A stretch of 64,000 bases of DNA from CALBZH01 sp964538515 (GCA_964538515.1 CAZIEW010000020.1:4653-68652), one strand, 5' to 3'; counted from the stretch's first letter, positions 31,624-40,441 are shown. Notes: a model not told the origin generated them from the sequence alone. A program made the numbers and translations.

Positions 31624-33759
31624 ATGCGCTGTGCAAAGTGGGCGATGGTGGGTTTGGTGGTCATAGGGCTCTTCACGGAAACAGTTTGGGCCGAGGAGAC
31701 GGACGCTAAAGACAAAGGCGATTACTGGCTGCGAGAAGTCCTGGTCACGGCCCCTCGAGGGGAGGACCAGGTGCCGTCTTACGTTCAGGATGTGGTGACA
31801 CGGGAGGATCTCGACATTCCCACCGTCTCCGACTCCATCGTGGAATCCCTGAGAAATGAAGCCGGGATCCAGCTCATGCGAAGCGGCGTTGCCGGCAGTG
31901 AATCCGGACAGGTTCGGCTGCGGGGATTCGACGACACGCGATTTCGCGTCCTCGTGGACGGGAACCCCCTTCAGCGGGACGGCAGCTACGGCACCGGGCC
32001 GGTTGAGTGGAGCATCCTTTCGAGCGAGGACGTGGAGCGCATCGAAATCACGCGGGGGGCCGGACCTGCCCGATTTGGAAACACCCTGGGCGGCGTGCTC
32101 AACATCGTCACCAAGAAGCCCACGGACAAACCCGAAACCATCGTGAGCTCCGTATACGGAAGTCTCAACACCTGGGATTCCAGCGTGTCTCATCGCTGGA
32201 AGCTCGGTCCCCTTGGTTGGGACCTGGCCTACAGCCATTACCAAACCGACGGCTTCCTTCGAAACAACTCCTTCGACCGGGACAACTTCGCGGCGAAGCT
32301 CTCCTGCGAGCTTCTGGCGGGATTCGAAGTGGGGGCCGGCATCCACTATGCGGACAGCAAGACCGCCATGGCCGTCTATAACCTCCCCGACAGTCCGTTC
32401 TACGATTCGACCGCACCTCGGGCGTCCGACCGCGCCCTGGGTGGTCCCGGCATCGGATCGTTCCTGAATAATGGAGCCTATGGATGGGGCGACGGAAGCA
32501 AAGCCGAAGACGAAAGCCTCTTCGCCAACGCTTATGTGTCAAGACAATTCGAAGGCGGCCAGGCGCGATTGAGCTACCTGTTCTGGAACACCAACCGGCA
32601 CGAGATCTATACAAAGGGAGGTGACAGGAGCGAAGTAATCTACGACCGCACCACCCGGGCCGAGGACGGGAACTGGCAGGTTCTAGGCGACGTCGAATAC
32701 ACCTTGGGCGCTCACCTGCTGGATGCGGGAGGCACCTACCGCGAATACGGATGGGGAGATCAGAGCGTGTCTTTTATCGACACCACCGCATTCAAGCGCT
32801 CCATCGCTTTCCGACCCTTCATCACGCAGGGGTTCAAAGGGCAACCCAAGTGCCTGAGCTATGCGGCCCTTTACCTCCAGGACACCTGGCATGTCCATCC
32901 GAGTGTGGACCTGGAATTCGGTCTTAGGGGAGAGATCTTCAGGGCCCGCAGGATCGATCCAGACGCCTTCGGATTCTCAACGCAAACCGAGGCCACCAGC
33001 CTCGAAGAGGAGAACATTGATCCGCGGGTGGCCGTAACCTGGCGTCCATGGAAAGGCGGGGCGCTCCAGGGGCGGTTCGGCGTGGTCCACCGGTATCCCA
33101 CCTCGCCCGAATACTTCTGGTGGTACTTGAACAAGGGGGACCAGCTTTTCAATACGGATCTAAAGGTTGAAGAGGCGCTTCAGGGCGAGCTGAGCTACGA
33201 GCAAGCGGTAGGCGATGTTCTCACCGCGTTCGTGCGCGGCTATTATTATGTCGTGGACGACTACATTACCTCCACGACGGTGTCTGGAAGAGGCCAGGTA
33301 GTTTACAACATTGGAGAAGTAACAATACAGGGACTGGAGCTTGGCATCCGGGCCAACCTGCCCTACGGTCTTACGCCGTGGGCCAATCTCACGCTCCAGC
33401 GAGGCGAAAAGCAAAAGGATCCTTACGACGTCGACAACATTCTGAGCAGTCAATTGCCCGACCTGCCCGAGCAGATGTTGAACTTCGGCATCGACTACCA
33501 CTACCAGGACTCGCTCAAGGCTCGGTTGGCCCTGAACTACGTGGCCTCCCGCCAGCACATCAAGGACAGGGAAATCAAGGAGCTCGATCCCTACACCTAC
33601 GTGAGCTTCTCGGCTTCATACCGATTTTTCACGAGCTCTTGGAGTCAATGGGAGGCGCTGTTCTCCGCCGAAAACATCCTCGATCAGGACTACGAACAAA
33701 AAGACGGCTATCCCATGCCGGGAGCAACCTTGATCGGGGGACTCCGACTCAAGTTTTAG
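31624..33759 (+). CDS. TonB-dependent outer-membrane receptor
   Basis: A 711-residue outer-membrane receptor. Signal peptide (MVGLVVIGLFTETVWAEE), then a plug domain beginning LREVLVTAPR (TonB-box-like segment at the start), with VRLRGFDDTRFRVLVDGNPL, IEITRGAGPARFGNTLGGV and NIVTKKP, the usual plug signatures. A 22-strand-type barrel follows to the terminal GGLRLKF with final Phe. Such receptors import siderophores, corrinoids or metallophores. The ATG has AGGAGG upstream. The neighbours suggest a metal or cofactor cargo: an FmdE-like protein upstream and, on the opposite strand downstream, an ABC ATPase and a second flavin-reductase-like protein. Confidence 0.92.
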   Translation: MRCAKWAMVGLVVIGLFTETVWAEETDAKDKGDYWLREVLVTAPRGEDQVPSYVQDVVTREDLDIPTVSDSIVESLRNEAGIQLMRSGVAGSESGQVRLRGFDDTRFRVLVDGNPLQRDGSYGTGPVEWSILSSEDVERIEITRGAGPARFGNTLGGVLNIVTKKPTDKPETIVSSVYGSLNTWDSSVSHRWKLGPLGWDLAYSHYQTDGFLRNNSFDRDNFAAKLSCELLAGFEVGAGIHYADSKTAMAVYNLPDSPFYDSTAPRASDRALGGPGIGSFLNNGAYGWGDGSKAEDESLFANAYVSRQFEGGQARLSYLFWNTNRHEIYTKGGDRSEVIYDRTTRAEDGNWQVLGDVEYTLGAHLLDAGGTYREYGWGDQSVSFIDTTAFKRSIAFRPFITQGFKGQPKCLSYAALYLQDTWHVHPSVDLEFGLRGEIFRARRIDPDAFGFSTQTEATSLEEENIDPRVAVTWRPWKGGALQGRFGVVHRYPTSPEYFWWYLNKGDQLFNTDLKVEEALQGELSYEQAVGDVLTAFVRGYYYVVDDYITSTTVSGRGQVVYNIGEVTIQGLELGIRANLPYGLTPWANLTLQRGEKQKDPYDVDNILSSQLPDLPEQMLNFGIDYHYQDSLKARLALNYVASRQHIKDREIKELDPYTYVSFSASYRFFTSSWSQWEALFSAENILDQDYEQKDGYPMPGATLIGGLRLKF

Positions 33760-33846
33760 CCCTTCATTCGCCTCTGGATATCCGATGGAGTGGCAAGCCC
33801 CAGGGCCGTTTCAGGCTTTGGGGCACCCGGTCGGCGTCATGGACCC

Positions 33847-34389
33847 TCAAGCCTCGATCTCGTCCCGTTTGGCGATGCTCCCCCCAAGGGACCGGAAATG
33901 AGGGAGGAGGAGGCTAATGGGAAGCTCGGTCAGCGTGTCGTCGAGTATGTAGCGGTCGTTCATCTCGGAGCATACCACCTGGCCGATGATGAGAACGTAT
34001 CGCTCATCGGGGATTTCCCGGTCGAGCTTCGCCTCGATCCAACCCACGGCGGCCTTGATCCGCGGCGGTTTGACCCGTTTCGAAGGCAGCGTCTCGAGTC
34101 CCGCCTCTTCCAGCTCATTCACCTCCGGAGGGTAGTCCCTGGCGCACTTCATGGCCTCTCGGAAGGCCGGCTTTCCCATGACGTTCACCACAAATTCGCC
34201 GGTCGTCCGGATGTTTCGCAGCGTGTCTCGGGGCAGGGCGGACGCGATGGCGATGAGCGGAAGGGGTCTCAGGATGGGCATGACGCAGCTGTAAGGCGCG
34301 GCATTGGGGATGCCCTCCCCGTCAACAGTCGTGATCACGGTGACCGGAAGCGGCAGAAACCGTTTGAACATCTCCGGGGCAAGCTCCAT
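33847..34389 (-). CDS. Flavin-reductase-like FMN-binding split-barrel protein (paralogue B)
   Basis: A 180-residue paralogue of the protein at 29725: LPVTVITTVDGEGIPNAAPY, MPILRPLPLIAIASALPRDT, RTTGEFVVNVMG, ARDYPPEVNELEEAG and RYVLIIGQVVCSEM correspond block by block. The start is ATG 34387-34389, with the strong ribosome site GAGGAGGAG; the frame runs back to 34467 but that start is weaker. It lies 84 bp after the ABC ATPase gene on the same strand, so the two are probably one unit. Function inferred as an FMN-dependent reductase; substrate unknown. Confidence 0.82.
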   Translation of the reverse strand: MELAPEMFKRFLPLPVTVITTVDGEGIPNAAPYSCVMPILRPLPLIAIASALPRDTLRNIRTTGEFVVNVMGKPAFREAMKCARDYPPEVNELEEAGLETLPSKRVKPPRIKAAVGWIEAKLDREIPDERYVLIIGQVVCSEMNDRYILDDTLTELPISLLLPHFRSLGGSIAKRDEIEA

Positions 34390-34473
34390 GTTCTCCTCCT
34401 CAGCAAATGGGATAACCCGTTCAGCCGAAATACCCTTGACGACAGCCGAGCGGCGGCCAGTCGGCATCCTTGC

Positions 34474-35313
34474 TCACTTCCCCTCGAGCGCCTCCCAGGT
34501 GTCCCCGTACTTCGTGTCCCCGTACTTCGACCCCCTCACATCCGGGCGATCGAGGAAGAAATCGATGGACAGCTTTCCCGTGATCGGGTGATAGCCCACC
34601 ACCGCCCCGACCTCGAACACCTCCTTCAGAAGCGCGGACGTCAACACGTCCTCGGGACGACCATGGACCCGCACGCGCCCTCTGTAAAGCACAAAAAGGT
34701 GGTCACAGTAGGCTGCGGCGAAGTTCAGATCGTGCAGGACGGCAACCGTCGTTATCCCAAGCTTCTTAACGCTATCCAGAATCTCGAGGGTGTAGCGAAT
34801 ATCCAGGTGATTGGTGGGCTCATCGAGGACAAGGAAGGGCGCTTTTTGGGCCAGGGCCCGGGCCACGAGCGTTCGCTGTTTCTCGCCGCCGGACAGGGTC
34901 GTAAAAGGTCTCGTCTGCAGTTCGAGCATCCCGACCTTGTGCAGTGCCTGGTGAGCCACGGCCAGGTCTTCGAAGGTGAATCCTTCCATGGCTTGTCTGT
35001 GCGGGTGACGACCCATGAGCACCATTTCGAGCACGGTGAAGTCAAACTCCGTGCTGGTCTCCTGGAGCACAACCGCCATTTTCGAAGCCGCTTCCTGGGG
35101 CTTCATGTCCCAGACGCTTTGTCCATCCAGCAGAACCGATCCGGCATTGGGGCGCAGAGCCCGGTAAATGCAGCGCAGAAGACTCGATTTCCCGCTGCCG
35201 TTGGGGCCGATGATCCCGACGAAGTCGCCGGGACGCGCGTGCAGCTCAATGGAATCGAGAATTTTATGGACCTTGTCGGGAGACCAATTGACGCCCACTA
35301 CATCCAATTTCAT
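34474..35313 (-). CDS. ABC transporter ATP-binding protein, FecE/BtuD type
   Basis: A 279-residue ATPase of the iron(III)/cobalamin family. Walker A GPNGSGKSS, a Q-loop region, the ABC signature LSGGEKQR, Walker B FLVLDEPTNHLD and the H-loop LHDLNFAAAYCDH are all intact. This family works with a BtuC/FecD-type permease and a periplasmic binding protein, but neither is encoded in the adjacent 10 kb. It may therefore be a remnant, or its partners are elsewhere. The start is ATG 35311-35313 with GGAG upstream; a TTG two codons earlier is open. The leader on its strand is structured and ends in a strong intrinsic terminator (35372-35424), so expression is likely attenuated. Confidence 0.9.
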   Translation of the reverse strand: MKLDVVGVNWSPDKVHKILDSIELHARPGDFVGIIGPNGSGKSSLLRCIYRALRPNAGSVLLDGQSVWDMKPQEAASKMAVVLQETSTEFDFTVLEMVLMGRHPHRQAMEGFTFEDLAVAHQALHKVGMLELQTRPFTTLSGGEKQRTLVARALAQKAPFLVLDEPTNHLDIRYTLEILDSVKKLGITTVAVLHDLNFAAAYCDHLFVLYRGRVRVHGRPEDVLTSALLKEVFEVGAVVGYHPITGKLSIDFFLDRPDVRGSKYGDTKYGDTWEALEGK

Positions 35314-35371
35314 GGTCAAGCTCCACGGGTGCGGCTTTCTTTACGATACAATGGCCACAGAAGCACGGCAC

Positions 35372-35424
35372 AAAAAAAGCCGAGAAAGCCAGGGCAATTT
35401 CGATTGCCATCAGCCTTCTCGGCT
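35372..35424 (-). terminator. Intrinsic terminator in the leader of the ABC ATPase gene
   Basis: On the minus strand AGCCGAGAA (complement of 35416-35424) pairs with TTCTCGGCT (complement of 35379-35387), 9 bp perfect, followed by TTTTTTT (complement of 35372-35378). An inner GGCAAT/ATTGCC stem (35393-35408) sits in the loop. It is about 60 bp before the ATPase ATG, so it would act as an attenuator rather than as a gene-end terminator. Confidence 0.78.
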
Positions 35425-35479
35425 CAAATCAAATTCGGACCACTACCAACAAAACGCGATGGAACTCGGGTGGGTCGCC

Positions 35480-35645
35480 GTTCCCGCTGACGGGGACCAG
35501 TGAGATCTATCTGCCCGTAAAACCCGCGCTGCCTTTCCTTCGGAAACGGCTCCATTGCGGCTGCTTGCCGCCGGTTCAAACCACGTGAAAAATAGTATTT
35601 GAGTTAATACCGGTGTCGCACCCGTGCTGTCAATGCAAATTGTTT
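35480..35645 (-). ncRNA. Structured leader, possibly a cobalamin-type riboswitch
   Basis: Read on the minus strand the region contains blocks reminiscent of a cobalamin riboswitch: CACTGG (complement of 35497-35502), then CGGGAACGGCG (complement of 35478-35488), then CCCGAG further on, in the expected order. GC-rich complementary segments surround them. The canonical B12 box is not recognisable, and the GGGAA insertion differs by one base from the usual GGGAAGGC. It precedes a FecE/BtuD-type ABC ATPase and ends in an intrinsic terminator, which supports a regulatory RNA. The ligand is unproven. Confidence 0.35.
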
Positions 35646-35854
35646 GAGAGCGGTTGCAGACTGGCCCAATGGCCACCCAGAAACCCTTGCGCCATCCCTG
35701 CCTCACTGGGTGCGATGAGCCGTGGGCAATGAGAAGGTGGATCAACTTTCCCAAATCCTCCTTGACAAACGACGCCCTTCGAGGGGTAAAGTCCGACCCA
35801 TGCAGTACAGCAATCCCAGATGATGCGGTGCTCAAGAAACAGAAAGGAGAAACA

Positions 35855-36571
35855 TTGGCTCGAGTCGCGATCAACGTGGATCATGTAGCCACAGTGCGTC
35901 AGGCCCGCCTGTCGAGCGAGCCGGACCCGGTGACCGCCGCGGCCATGGCGGAGCTTGCCGGCGCTCAGGGAATCGTTGTCCATCTGCGTGAGGACCGGCG
36001 GCACATCCAGGACCGGGACGTCGAGATCCTTCGCAAGACCGTGAAGACCAAGCTGAATCTCGAGATGGCTGCAACCCCCGAGATGATCCACACGGCCTTG
36101 GCTATTCGGCCGGACCTGGTTACCTTCGTGCCCGAGAAGCGCCAGGAGCTGACCACGGAAGGCGGACTGGACGTCGTCCTGTACGAGGAATCCCTTAAGG
36201 AAGCCATCAAGACGTTTCACGAGGCTGCAATCGGGGTGAGTCTCTTCATCAACGCCGACCCCAAGCACATCAAGACGGCCCACCGTCTCGAAGCCGATTA
36301 CATCGAGATTCATACGGGGACGTTCTCGGAGGCCGACACTTTCGCCCGGCGCCAGGAGGAATACGAACGGATCGTCGACGCCGCGAAGCTCGCCCGCAAA
36401 CTGGGCCTGGGAGTCCACGCGGGACACGGCATCGATTATGTGAACGTCCACTGGCTTCGCCGAATCGCGGAAATCGAGGAGTTTAGCATTGGGCATTCGG
36501 TGATCGCCAGAGCGGTGCTGGTGGGCATCGAGCGTGCGGTCCGCGAAATGATCGCCCTTGTGAACGGCTGA
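35855..36571 (+). CDS. pdxJ: Pyridoxine 5'-phosphate synthase
   Basis: A 238-residue TIM-barrel enzyme that condenses 1-deoxyxylulose 5-phosphate with 3-amino-2-oxopropyl phosphate to make pyridoxine 5'-phosphate. Conserved blocks: VAINVDHVATVRQAR, GIVVHLREDRRHIQDRDV, NLEMAATPEM, VTFVPEKRQELTTEGGL, VSLFINAD and LGVHAGHGIDY. The start is TTG 35855, with AAAGGAG 6 bp before it; the longer frame from 35654 is not family-like. It is followed 3 bp later by acpS, with nnr and tsaE after that, a widespread arrangement, so this is an operon. Confidence 0.96.
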   Translation: MARVAINVDHVATVRQARLSSEPDPVTAAAMAELAGAQGIVVHLREDRRHIQDRDVEILRKTVKTKLNLEMAATPEMIHTALAIRPDLVTFVPEKRQELTTEGGLDVVLYEESLKEAIKTFHEAAIGVSLFINADPKHIKTAHRLEADYIEIHTGTFSEADTFARRQEEYERIVDAAKLARKLGLGVHAGHGIDYVNVHWLRRIAEIEEFSIGHSVIARAVLVGIERAVREMIALVNG

Positions 36572-36573
36572 CC

Positions 36574-36954
36574 GTGAGCATCTACGGCGTAGGGATCGAC
36601 CTGGTCAGGGCGGATCGGATCCGCGAATCCATCGAGCGATGGGGCCTTCGCTTCGAGGAGCGCGTGTTCTCGCCCGGTGAGATCGCGGCCTGCGCGAAGC
36701 GTAGGAATCGCGCAGGGTGCCTCGCCATGCGGTTTGCGGCCAAGGAAGCCTTTGTCAAGGCGTTGGGGACCGGCATGAGGCCTCCCCTGCGCTGGCGAGA
36801 CATCGAGGTGCGGAGCAACTCCCTCGGGAGGCCCGAGATCCATCTGTCCGAGGCCGCATTGGAGCACTGCCGCTCCCGGGGAATCCAGAGCTGGCACCTC
36901 AGTCTCACGGACGACGGTGACTACGGTGCCGCAGTGGTGGTTTTAGAGAAATGA
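36574..36954 (+). CDS. acpS: Holo-[acyl-carrier-protein] synthase
   Basis: A 126-residue enzyme that transfers 4'-phosphopantetheine from CoA to the ACP serine. Motifs GIDLVRADRI with the metal-binding Asp near the N-terminus, FSPGEIAACAK, and RFAAKEAFVKALGTG are intact. The start is GTG 36574, just after pdxJ's stop; the stop overlaps nnr's ATG by 4 bp (ATGA). Typical length for the trimeric AcpS family. Confidence 0.95.
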   Translation: MSIYGVGIDLVRADRIRESIERWGLRFEERVFSPGEIAACAKRRNRAGCLAMRFAAKEAFVKALGTGMRPPLRWRDIEVRSNSLGRPEIHLSEAALEHCRSRGIQSWHLSLTDDGDYGAAVVVLEK

Positions 36955-38516
36955 GGACGATGATGCGACTCGTAACGGCATCCGAAATGGCGTCTTTGGA
37001 CCGAAGAACAATCGAGGAGATCGGTATCCCGGGCATGGTTTTGATGGAGAACGCCGCACGCGGGGCCGCAGGCTTTTTTCTCGAATTCCTGCCGGACATC
37101 CTGACGCGGCGCATCACAGTCGTCGCCGGAAGCGGCAACAACGCGGGCGACGGGTTCGTGCTCGCTCGACTCTTTCACGGCATGGGGGCCCCGACGGGTG
37201 TCGTCTGTCTGCGCGACCCCGAACGGCTGCAAGGGGACGCCCTCACCAATTTCCAAGTCATGGAGCGAATCGGGGTTCCCGTTCAGGTTTGGAGCGAAGC
37301 CGACGAGTTTGACGCTCAGTGGCGAGCCGTCGCGGAAAGCGAGGTCGTCATCGACGCCATTTTGGGCACGGGCCTCAAAAGCGAGGTGCAGGGCCTTTAC
37401 CGGCAAGTCATCGACCGCTTGAATGAACTTGACGTTCCCATTCTGGCCGTCGACGTCCCTTCCGGACTGGACGCGAGCACGGGAAAGATCCTCGGGAATG
37501 CCGTCCGGGCGAGCGCAACGGCCACCTTTGGCTGCTTGAAAATCGGGCAGGTGATCGACCCGGGGCGCGAGCGGGTCGGAAAGCTCCGCCTGGTGGACAT
37601 CGGCATTCCCCCGCAGGTGGTCGAGGAAAGCGGGGTCCAGCGCTGGTGGCTGGATGGGTCTCTCCTATCCGGCTGGCTCCATCCCCGCCCGGAAGACGCC
37701 CACAAAGGGACATGCGGGCACGTGGCCGTGCTTTCAGGATCCAGGGGAAAAACAGGAGCCGCAACGCTCATCTGCCAGGGGGCCGCGCGGGTGGGAGCCG
37801 GCCTGGTGACCCTATTCATTCCTGAAAGCCTCAACCCCATCCTCGAAGTGAAGCTGACCGAGGCGATGACGTGGCCCATCCCGGAGACCGAGGAGCAAAG
37901 TCCCAGCATTGCGGCTCTGGACCCGATCCTGGAGCTTCTCGCGGGGAAGCAGGCCTTTGCAATGGGGCCAGGCATTTCAACCCACGCCAGCACGGGGCGC
38001 CTCGTGAGGGGCCTCGTCGCCCAATGCCCCTGCCCCATGGTCCTCGACGCCGACGCGCTCACGCTCGCGAGCGAAGACGTTTCGGTCCTCGGCAGTACCG
38101 GACAACCGATCATCATCACGCCCCATCCGGGCGAAATGGCCCGACTCCTGGGCTCAACGACCAGGACCGTCCAGGAGGATCGACTGGGAATCGCCTCCCG
38201 GTTCAGCCAGGAGCACGGGATCACCGTGGTGCTCAAGGGCAGTCGAACGATCATCGCGGCGCCGGACGGACGGATCGCGGTCAACAGCTCGGGCAATCCC
38301 GCCATGGCAAGCGGCGGCATGGGCGACACCTTGACCGGCATGATCGCGGGGCTCCTCGGCCAGGGGTACGACCCGTTTCGGGCGGCGTGCCTGGGTGTTT
38401 ACATTCATGGTGCCGCGGCCGACCGCAGGATAGCCCACATTTCCAGCCGGGGGCTCCTTGCATCGGATTTACTGGAGGAGATTCCGCGCATCATCGGGGA
38501 GATCGAGCGCGCATAA
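36951..38516 (+). CDS. nnr: Bifunctional NAD(P)H-hydrate epimerase / ADP-dependent NAD(P)H-hydrate dehydratase
   Basis: A 521-residue fusion that repairs damaged NAD(P)H. The N-terminal epimerase domain (about residues 1-215) shows VLMENAARGAA, VVAGSGNNAGDGFVLARLF and LAVDVPSGLDASTGK. The C-terminal kinase-like dehydratase domain (about residues 230-521) shows HKGTCGHVAVLSGSRGKTGA, VLDADALTLAS, ITPHPGEMARLLG and NPAMASGGMGDTLTG. The ATG at 36951 overlaps the acpS stop; an ATG at 36963 is also plausible and has GAGGAC upstream. The downstream gene is tsaE, a frequent nnr neighbour. The four genes pdxJ-acpS-nnr-tsaE are adjacent and on one strand. Confidence 0.95.
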   Translation: MRTMMRLVTASEMASLDRRTIEEIGIPGMVLMENAARGAAGFFLEFLPDILTRRITVVAGSGNNAGDGFVLARLFHGMGAPTGVVCLRDPERLQGDALTNFQVMERIGVPVQVWSEADEFDAQWRAVAESEVVIDAILGTGLKSEVQGLYRQVIDRLNELDVPILAVDVPSGLDASTGKILGNAVRASATATFGCLKIGQVIDPGRERVGKLRLVDIGIPPQVVEESGVQRWWLDGSLLSGWLHPRPEDAHKGTCGHVAVLSGSRGKTGAATLICQGAARVGAGLVTLFIPESLNPILEVKLTEAMTWPIPETEEQSPSIAALDPILELLAGKQAFAMGPGISTHASTGRLVRGLVAQCPCPMVLDADALTLASEDVSVLGSTGQPIIITPHPGEMARLLGSTTRTVQEDRLGIASRFSQEHGITVVLKGSRTIIAAPDGRIAVNSSGNPAMASGGMGDTLTGMIAGLLGQGYDPFRAACLGVYIHGAAADRRIAHISSRGLLASDLLEEIPRIIGEIERA

Positions 38517-38531
38517 GGCCGGGTGACTGCC

Positions 38532-39044
38532 ATGACGTCTCTTGTCATCGAATCGCAATCCGAGGAGCAAACCACGGCCATGGGGGAGGTCTTCGGACGG
38601 TTTCTCGAGCCGGGTGACGTGGTGGCCCTTTGGGGGGATCTCGGGGCAGGGAAAACGTTTCTCACCGGAGCCCTTGCCAGGGGTCTCGGCATCCCCCGCT
38701 CTGTTCCCGTGACGAGCCCAACCTTCACGCTCGTTAACGAGTACGACGGACGCCTGCACCTCTACCACCTCGATCTCTACCGGCTGGGAGATCCGAGCGA
38801 GATGGAGACCCTTCCCTGGCGAGACGTGCTGTACGGCCAAGGGGTCGCCGTCATCGAGTGGCCGGACCGCCTTGGCGAATTGATCCCGGACGATCGTTGG
38901 GACGTCGAGATCGAGATTCTGGGCGACGACGAGCGGCGCTTGACGGTCCGCCCCCATGGAGACCGGAACGTCACACGCCTCGCCGCCCTGCGTGGGATCC
39001 TCGGCGCGGCCTTTAAAACATGCGGTCCCCGACGCTCGACTTGA
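38532..39044 (+). CDS. tsaE: tRNA threonylcarbamoyladenosine biosynthesis ATPase TsaE
   Basis: A 170-residue ATPase needed with TsaB and TsaD to make the t6A modification on tRNAs reading ANN codons. Walker A is GDLGAGKTF (about residues 37-45), followed by TSPTFTLVNEY and HLDLYRL, both characteristic of TsaE; the Walker B-like VAVIEWPDRLG is near residue 110. A GTG at 38523 would add three residues. It overlaps no gene and lies 15 bp past nnr. Confidence 0.95.
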   Translation: MTSLVIESQSEEQTTAMGEVFGRFLEPGDVVALWGDLGAGKTFLTGALARGLGIPRSVPVTSPTFTLVNEYDGRLHLYHLDLYRLGDPSEMETLPWRDVLYGQGVAVIEWPDRLGELIPDDRWDVEIEILGDDERRLTVRPHGDRNVTRLAALRGILGAAFKTCGPRRST

Positions 39045-39069
39045 GGCAAGGACACACCGCGAGGGGGGC

Positions 39070-39381
39070 TCAGTCAAATCGGACGGGCTCGTCGGGCGTT
39101 TCCACGTCACGGGGGAGCTCCCTGAAAGGGAACGGCCTCTCGTGCTCGTTCAAGGTAGTATAGCGCATGACCCGGTAGGCGTAGGCCGAAAGCTTGTTGC
39201 TGAAGTCCTTGACGGGTCGGCTGTAGGTCTGAGTGATAAGCAGATACACGTACTGGAAAACGACCGTGATCTGGATGAGAAATTTCAGGATCTCCAGCAC
39301 GAGCAGGAAGAACAGGGAGTAAAGCAATCGCATGGCGATTTGTCCGCGGGAAGGGGTTCCCGAGGTCAGGTCGTTCATCAT
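39070..39381 (-). CDS. DUF4389 membrane protein
   Basis: A 103-residue protein with one long hydrophobic segment (LLYSLFFLLVLEILKFLIQI) followed by VFQYVYLLITQTYSRPVKDF and YAYRVMRYTTLNEHERPFPF, the layout of DUF4389 proteins. The start is one of two adjacent ATGs at 39376-39381, with GAGGAG upstream. It converges with tsaE. Function unknown; an inner-membrane protein of unassigned role. Confidence 0.8.
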   Translation of the reverse strand: MMNDLTSGTPSRGQIAMRLLYSLFFLLVLEILKFLIQITVVFQYVYLLITQTYSRPVKDFSNKLSAYAYRVMRYTTLNEHERPFPFRELPRDVETPDEPVRFD

Positions 39382-39507
39382 GTGCTCCTCTTTGTCGTTT
39401 CGAGTCAGGGTCAACAAGCTTCCAGCGGGAGGTCTTGGGAAGCACCGCTTGGAGCGCTCCGGCCGGCAGCATCCGCGATCACCGCAGACACTTCATCCGA
39501 TCCGGCG

Positions 39508-40272
39508 TCACAAATCCAGGACGTCCCCGGGTGATGGCAATAGGACGTCAAGGTCGTGGACTTCCCGGGCAAACGTCTTGATCTGCTCAAGGCGGGCCTT
39601 TCGCTCGTCCCGTTGAACGTGGACCAGGGCCAGCCGTTTCGCTCCCGCTCCCCGGGTGAACCCGACCGACTGCATGACCGTTCCGTGACCGGCAACCGGC
39701 TGCTCCAAACGAAAGGCTTCGTGCACGACCAGATCACAGCCTGTTGCGAGGGCGAGGCTCTCCGGTGTCGCCAATCCATCGCCACTGTAAAAGACCGAAT
39801 GCTCGTCATCGTCGATCCGCACCGCCAAGTCCGGCTGTCCGTGATGGTTCGACGCAAACCGCCACAGCAGCCCGACCACATCGACGGCCCGTCCTGCTTC
39901 CACGGTCACGAGCTCCAGGGGATACATCAGTTTGGCCAGAAACCCCGGGTACGCCAGCTCCATGACCTGCGTCACCTTCTCTTCGACGCCCTCCTGCCCT
40001 ACGATCGTCAACGGCTTCTTGCGCTGCATCTCCCACAACCGCAGGATGAGCGCCGGCACTCCAAAGAAGTGATCGCCGTGAAAATGGGAGATCCAGAGGG
40101 CATCCAGATCTTCCGGATCCGCAGTCCAGGCGAAATACCGTGGTGGAACGGTGAACCCGCAATCGAGCAGCACGGATCGGCCGCCATATTCGGTGTGAGC
40201 CTGCAGCCAGATGGAGGTGTTCGGCAGGGTGTCGTCGCACGCTTCCCCGACCCCCAAGAAGACGACTCTCAT
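39508..40272 (-). CDS. RNase Z-like metallo-beta-lactamase-fold hydrolase
   Basis: A 254-residue MBL-fold protein with the metal motif ISHFHGDHFFG (HxHxDH, about residues 61-71) and the other ligands in 'NHHGQPD', 'FYSGDG' and 'LVHEAF'. It starts MRVVFLGVGEACDD, as in ElaC/RNase Z-like proteins. RNase Z removes tRNA 3' trailers; but the exosite arm of true RNase Z is not obvious, so it could be an arylsulfatase- or lactonase-type relative. ATG 40270-40272 has GAGGAG upstream. Divergent from the PreP gene, and 126 bp from the DUF4389 gene downstream. Confidence 0.75.
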   Translation of the reverse strand: MRVVFLGVGEACDDTLPNTSIWLQAHTEYGGRSVLLDCGFTVPPRYFAWTADPEDLDALWISHFHGDHFFGVPALILRLWEMQRKKPLTIVGQEGVEEKVTQVMELAYPGFLAKLMYPLELVTVEAGRAVDVVGLLWRFASNHHGQPDLAVRIDDDEHSVFYSGDGLATPESLALATGCDLVVHEAFRLEQPVAGHGTVMQSVGFTRGAGAKRLALVHVQRDERKARLEQIKTFAREVHDLDVLLPSPGDVLDL

Positions 40273-40441
40273 CGGATCTCCTCTTTTTCCTGTGGCGAAG
40301 GGAACCTCTTCTCTAGTACGCGCCCCGAACGTGTATTAACATAGGATTTCATCGCGCACCAGCAAGCGATGCGAAAAGGGCGCAATCGAGGGCGAAAGCA
40401 CCACCCGACATCGATCACAACCATCACACTCGGAGCACGCT

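Larger units (their letters stand above)
35314..35854. other. Long leader/intergenic region between the ABC ATPase and pdxJ
   Basis: 540 bp without a gene. It contains, on the minus strand, a terminator and a structured riboswitch-like sequence (listed separately). Toward the right end it carries a C/T-rich stretch and the pdxJ ribosome site. I see no protein-coding frame with support. Confidence 0.7.

Noticed and set aside
33790..35490. 566-codon plus-strand frame
   Set aside because: Antisense to the ABC ATPase (intact Walker and signature motifs) and the second flavin-reductase-like gene.
35480..35560. TPP riboswitch on the plus strand upstream of pdxJ
   Set aside because: A TGAGAT..CCCGTAAAACC string resembles the TPP core, but the CTGATCTGG and GCGTAGGGAA parts are absent and the orientation toward pdxJ is not typical; the minus-strand leader reading fits better.
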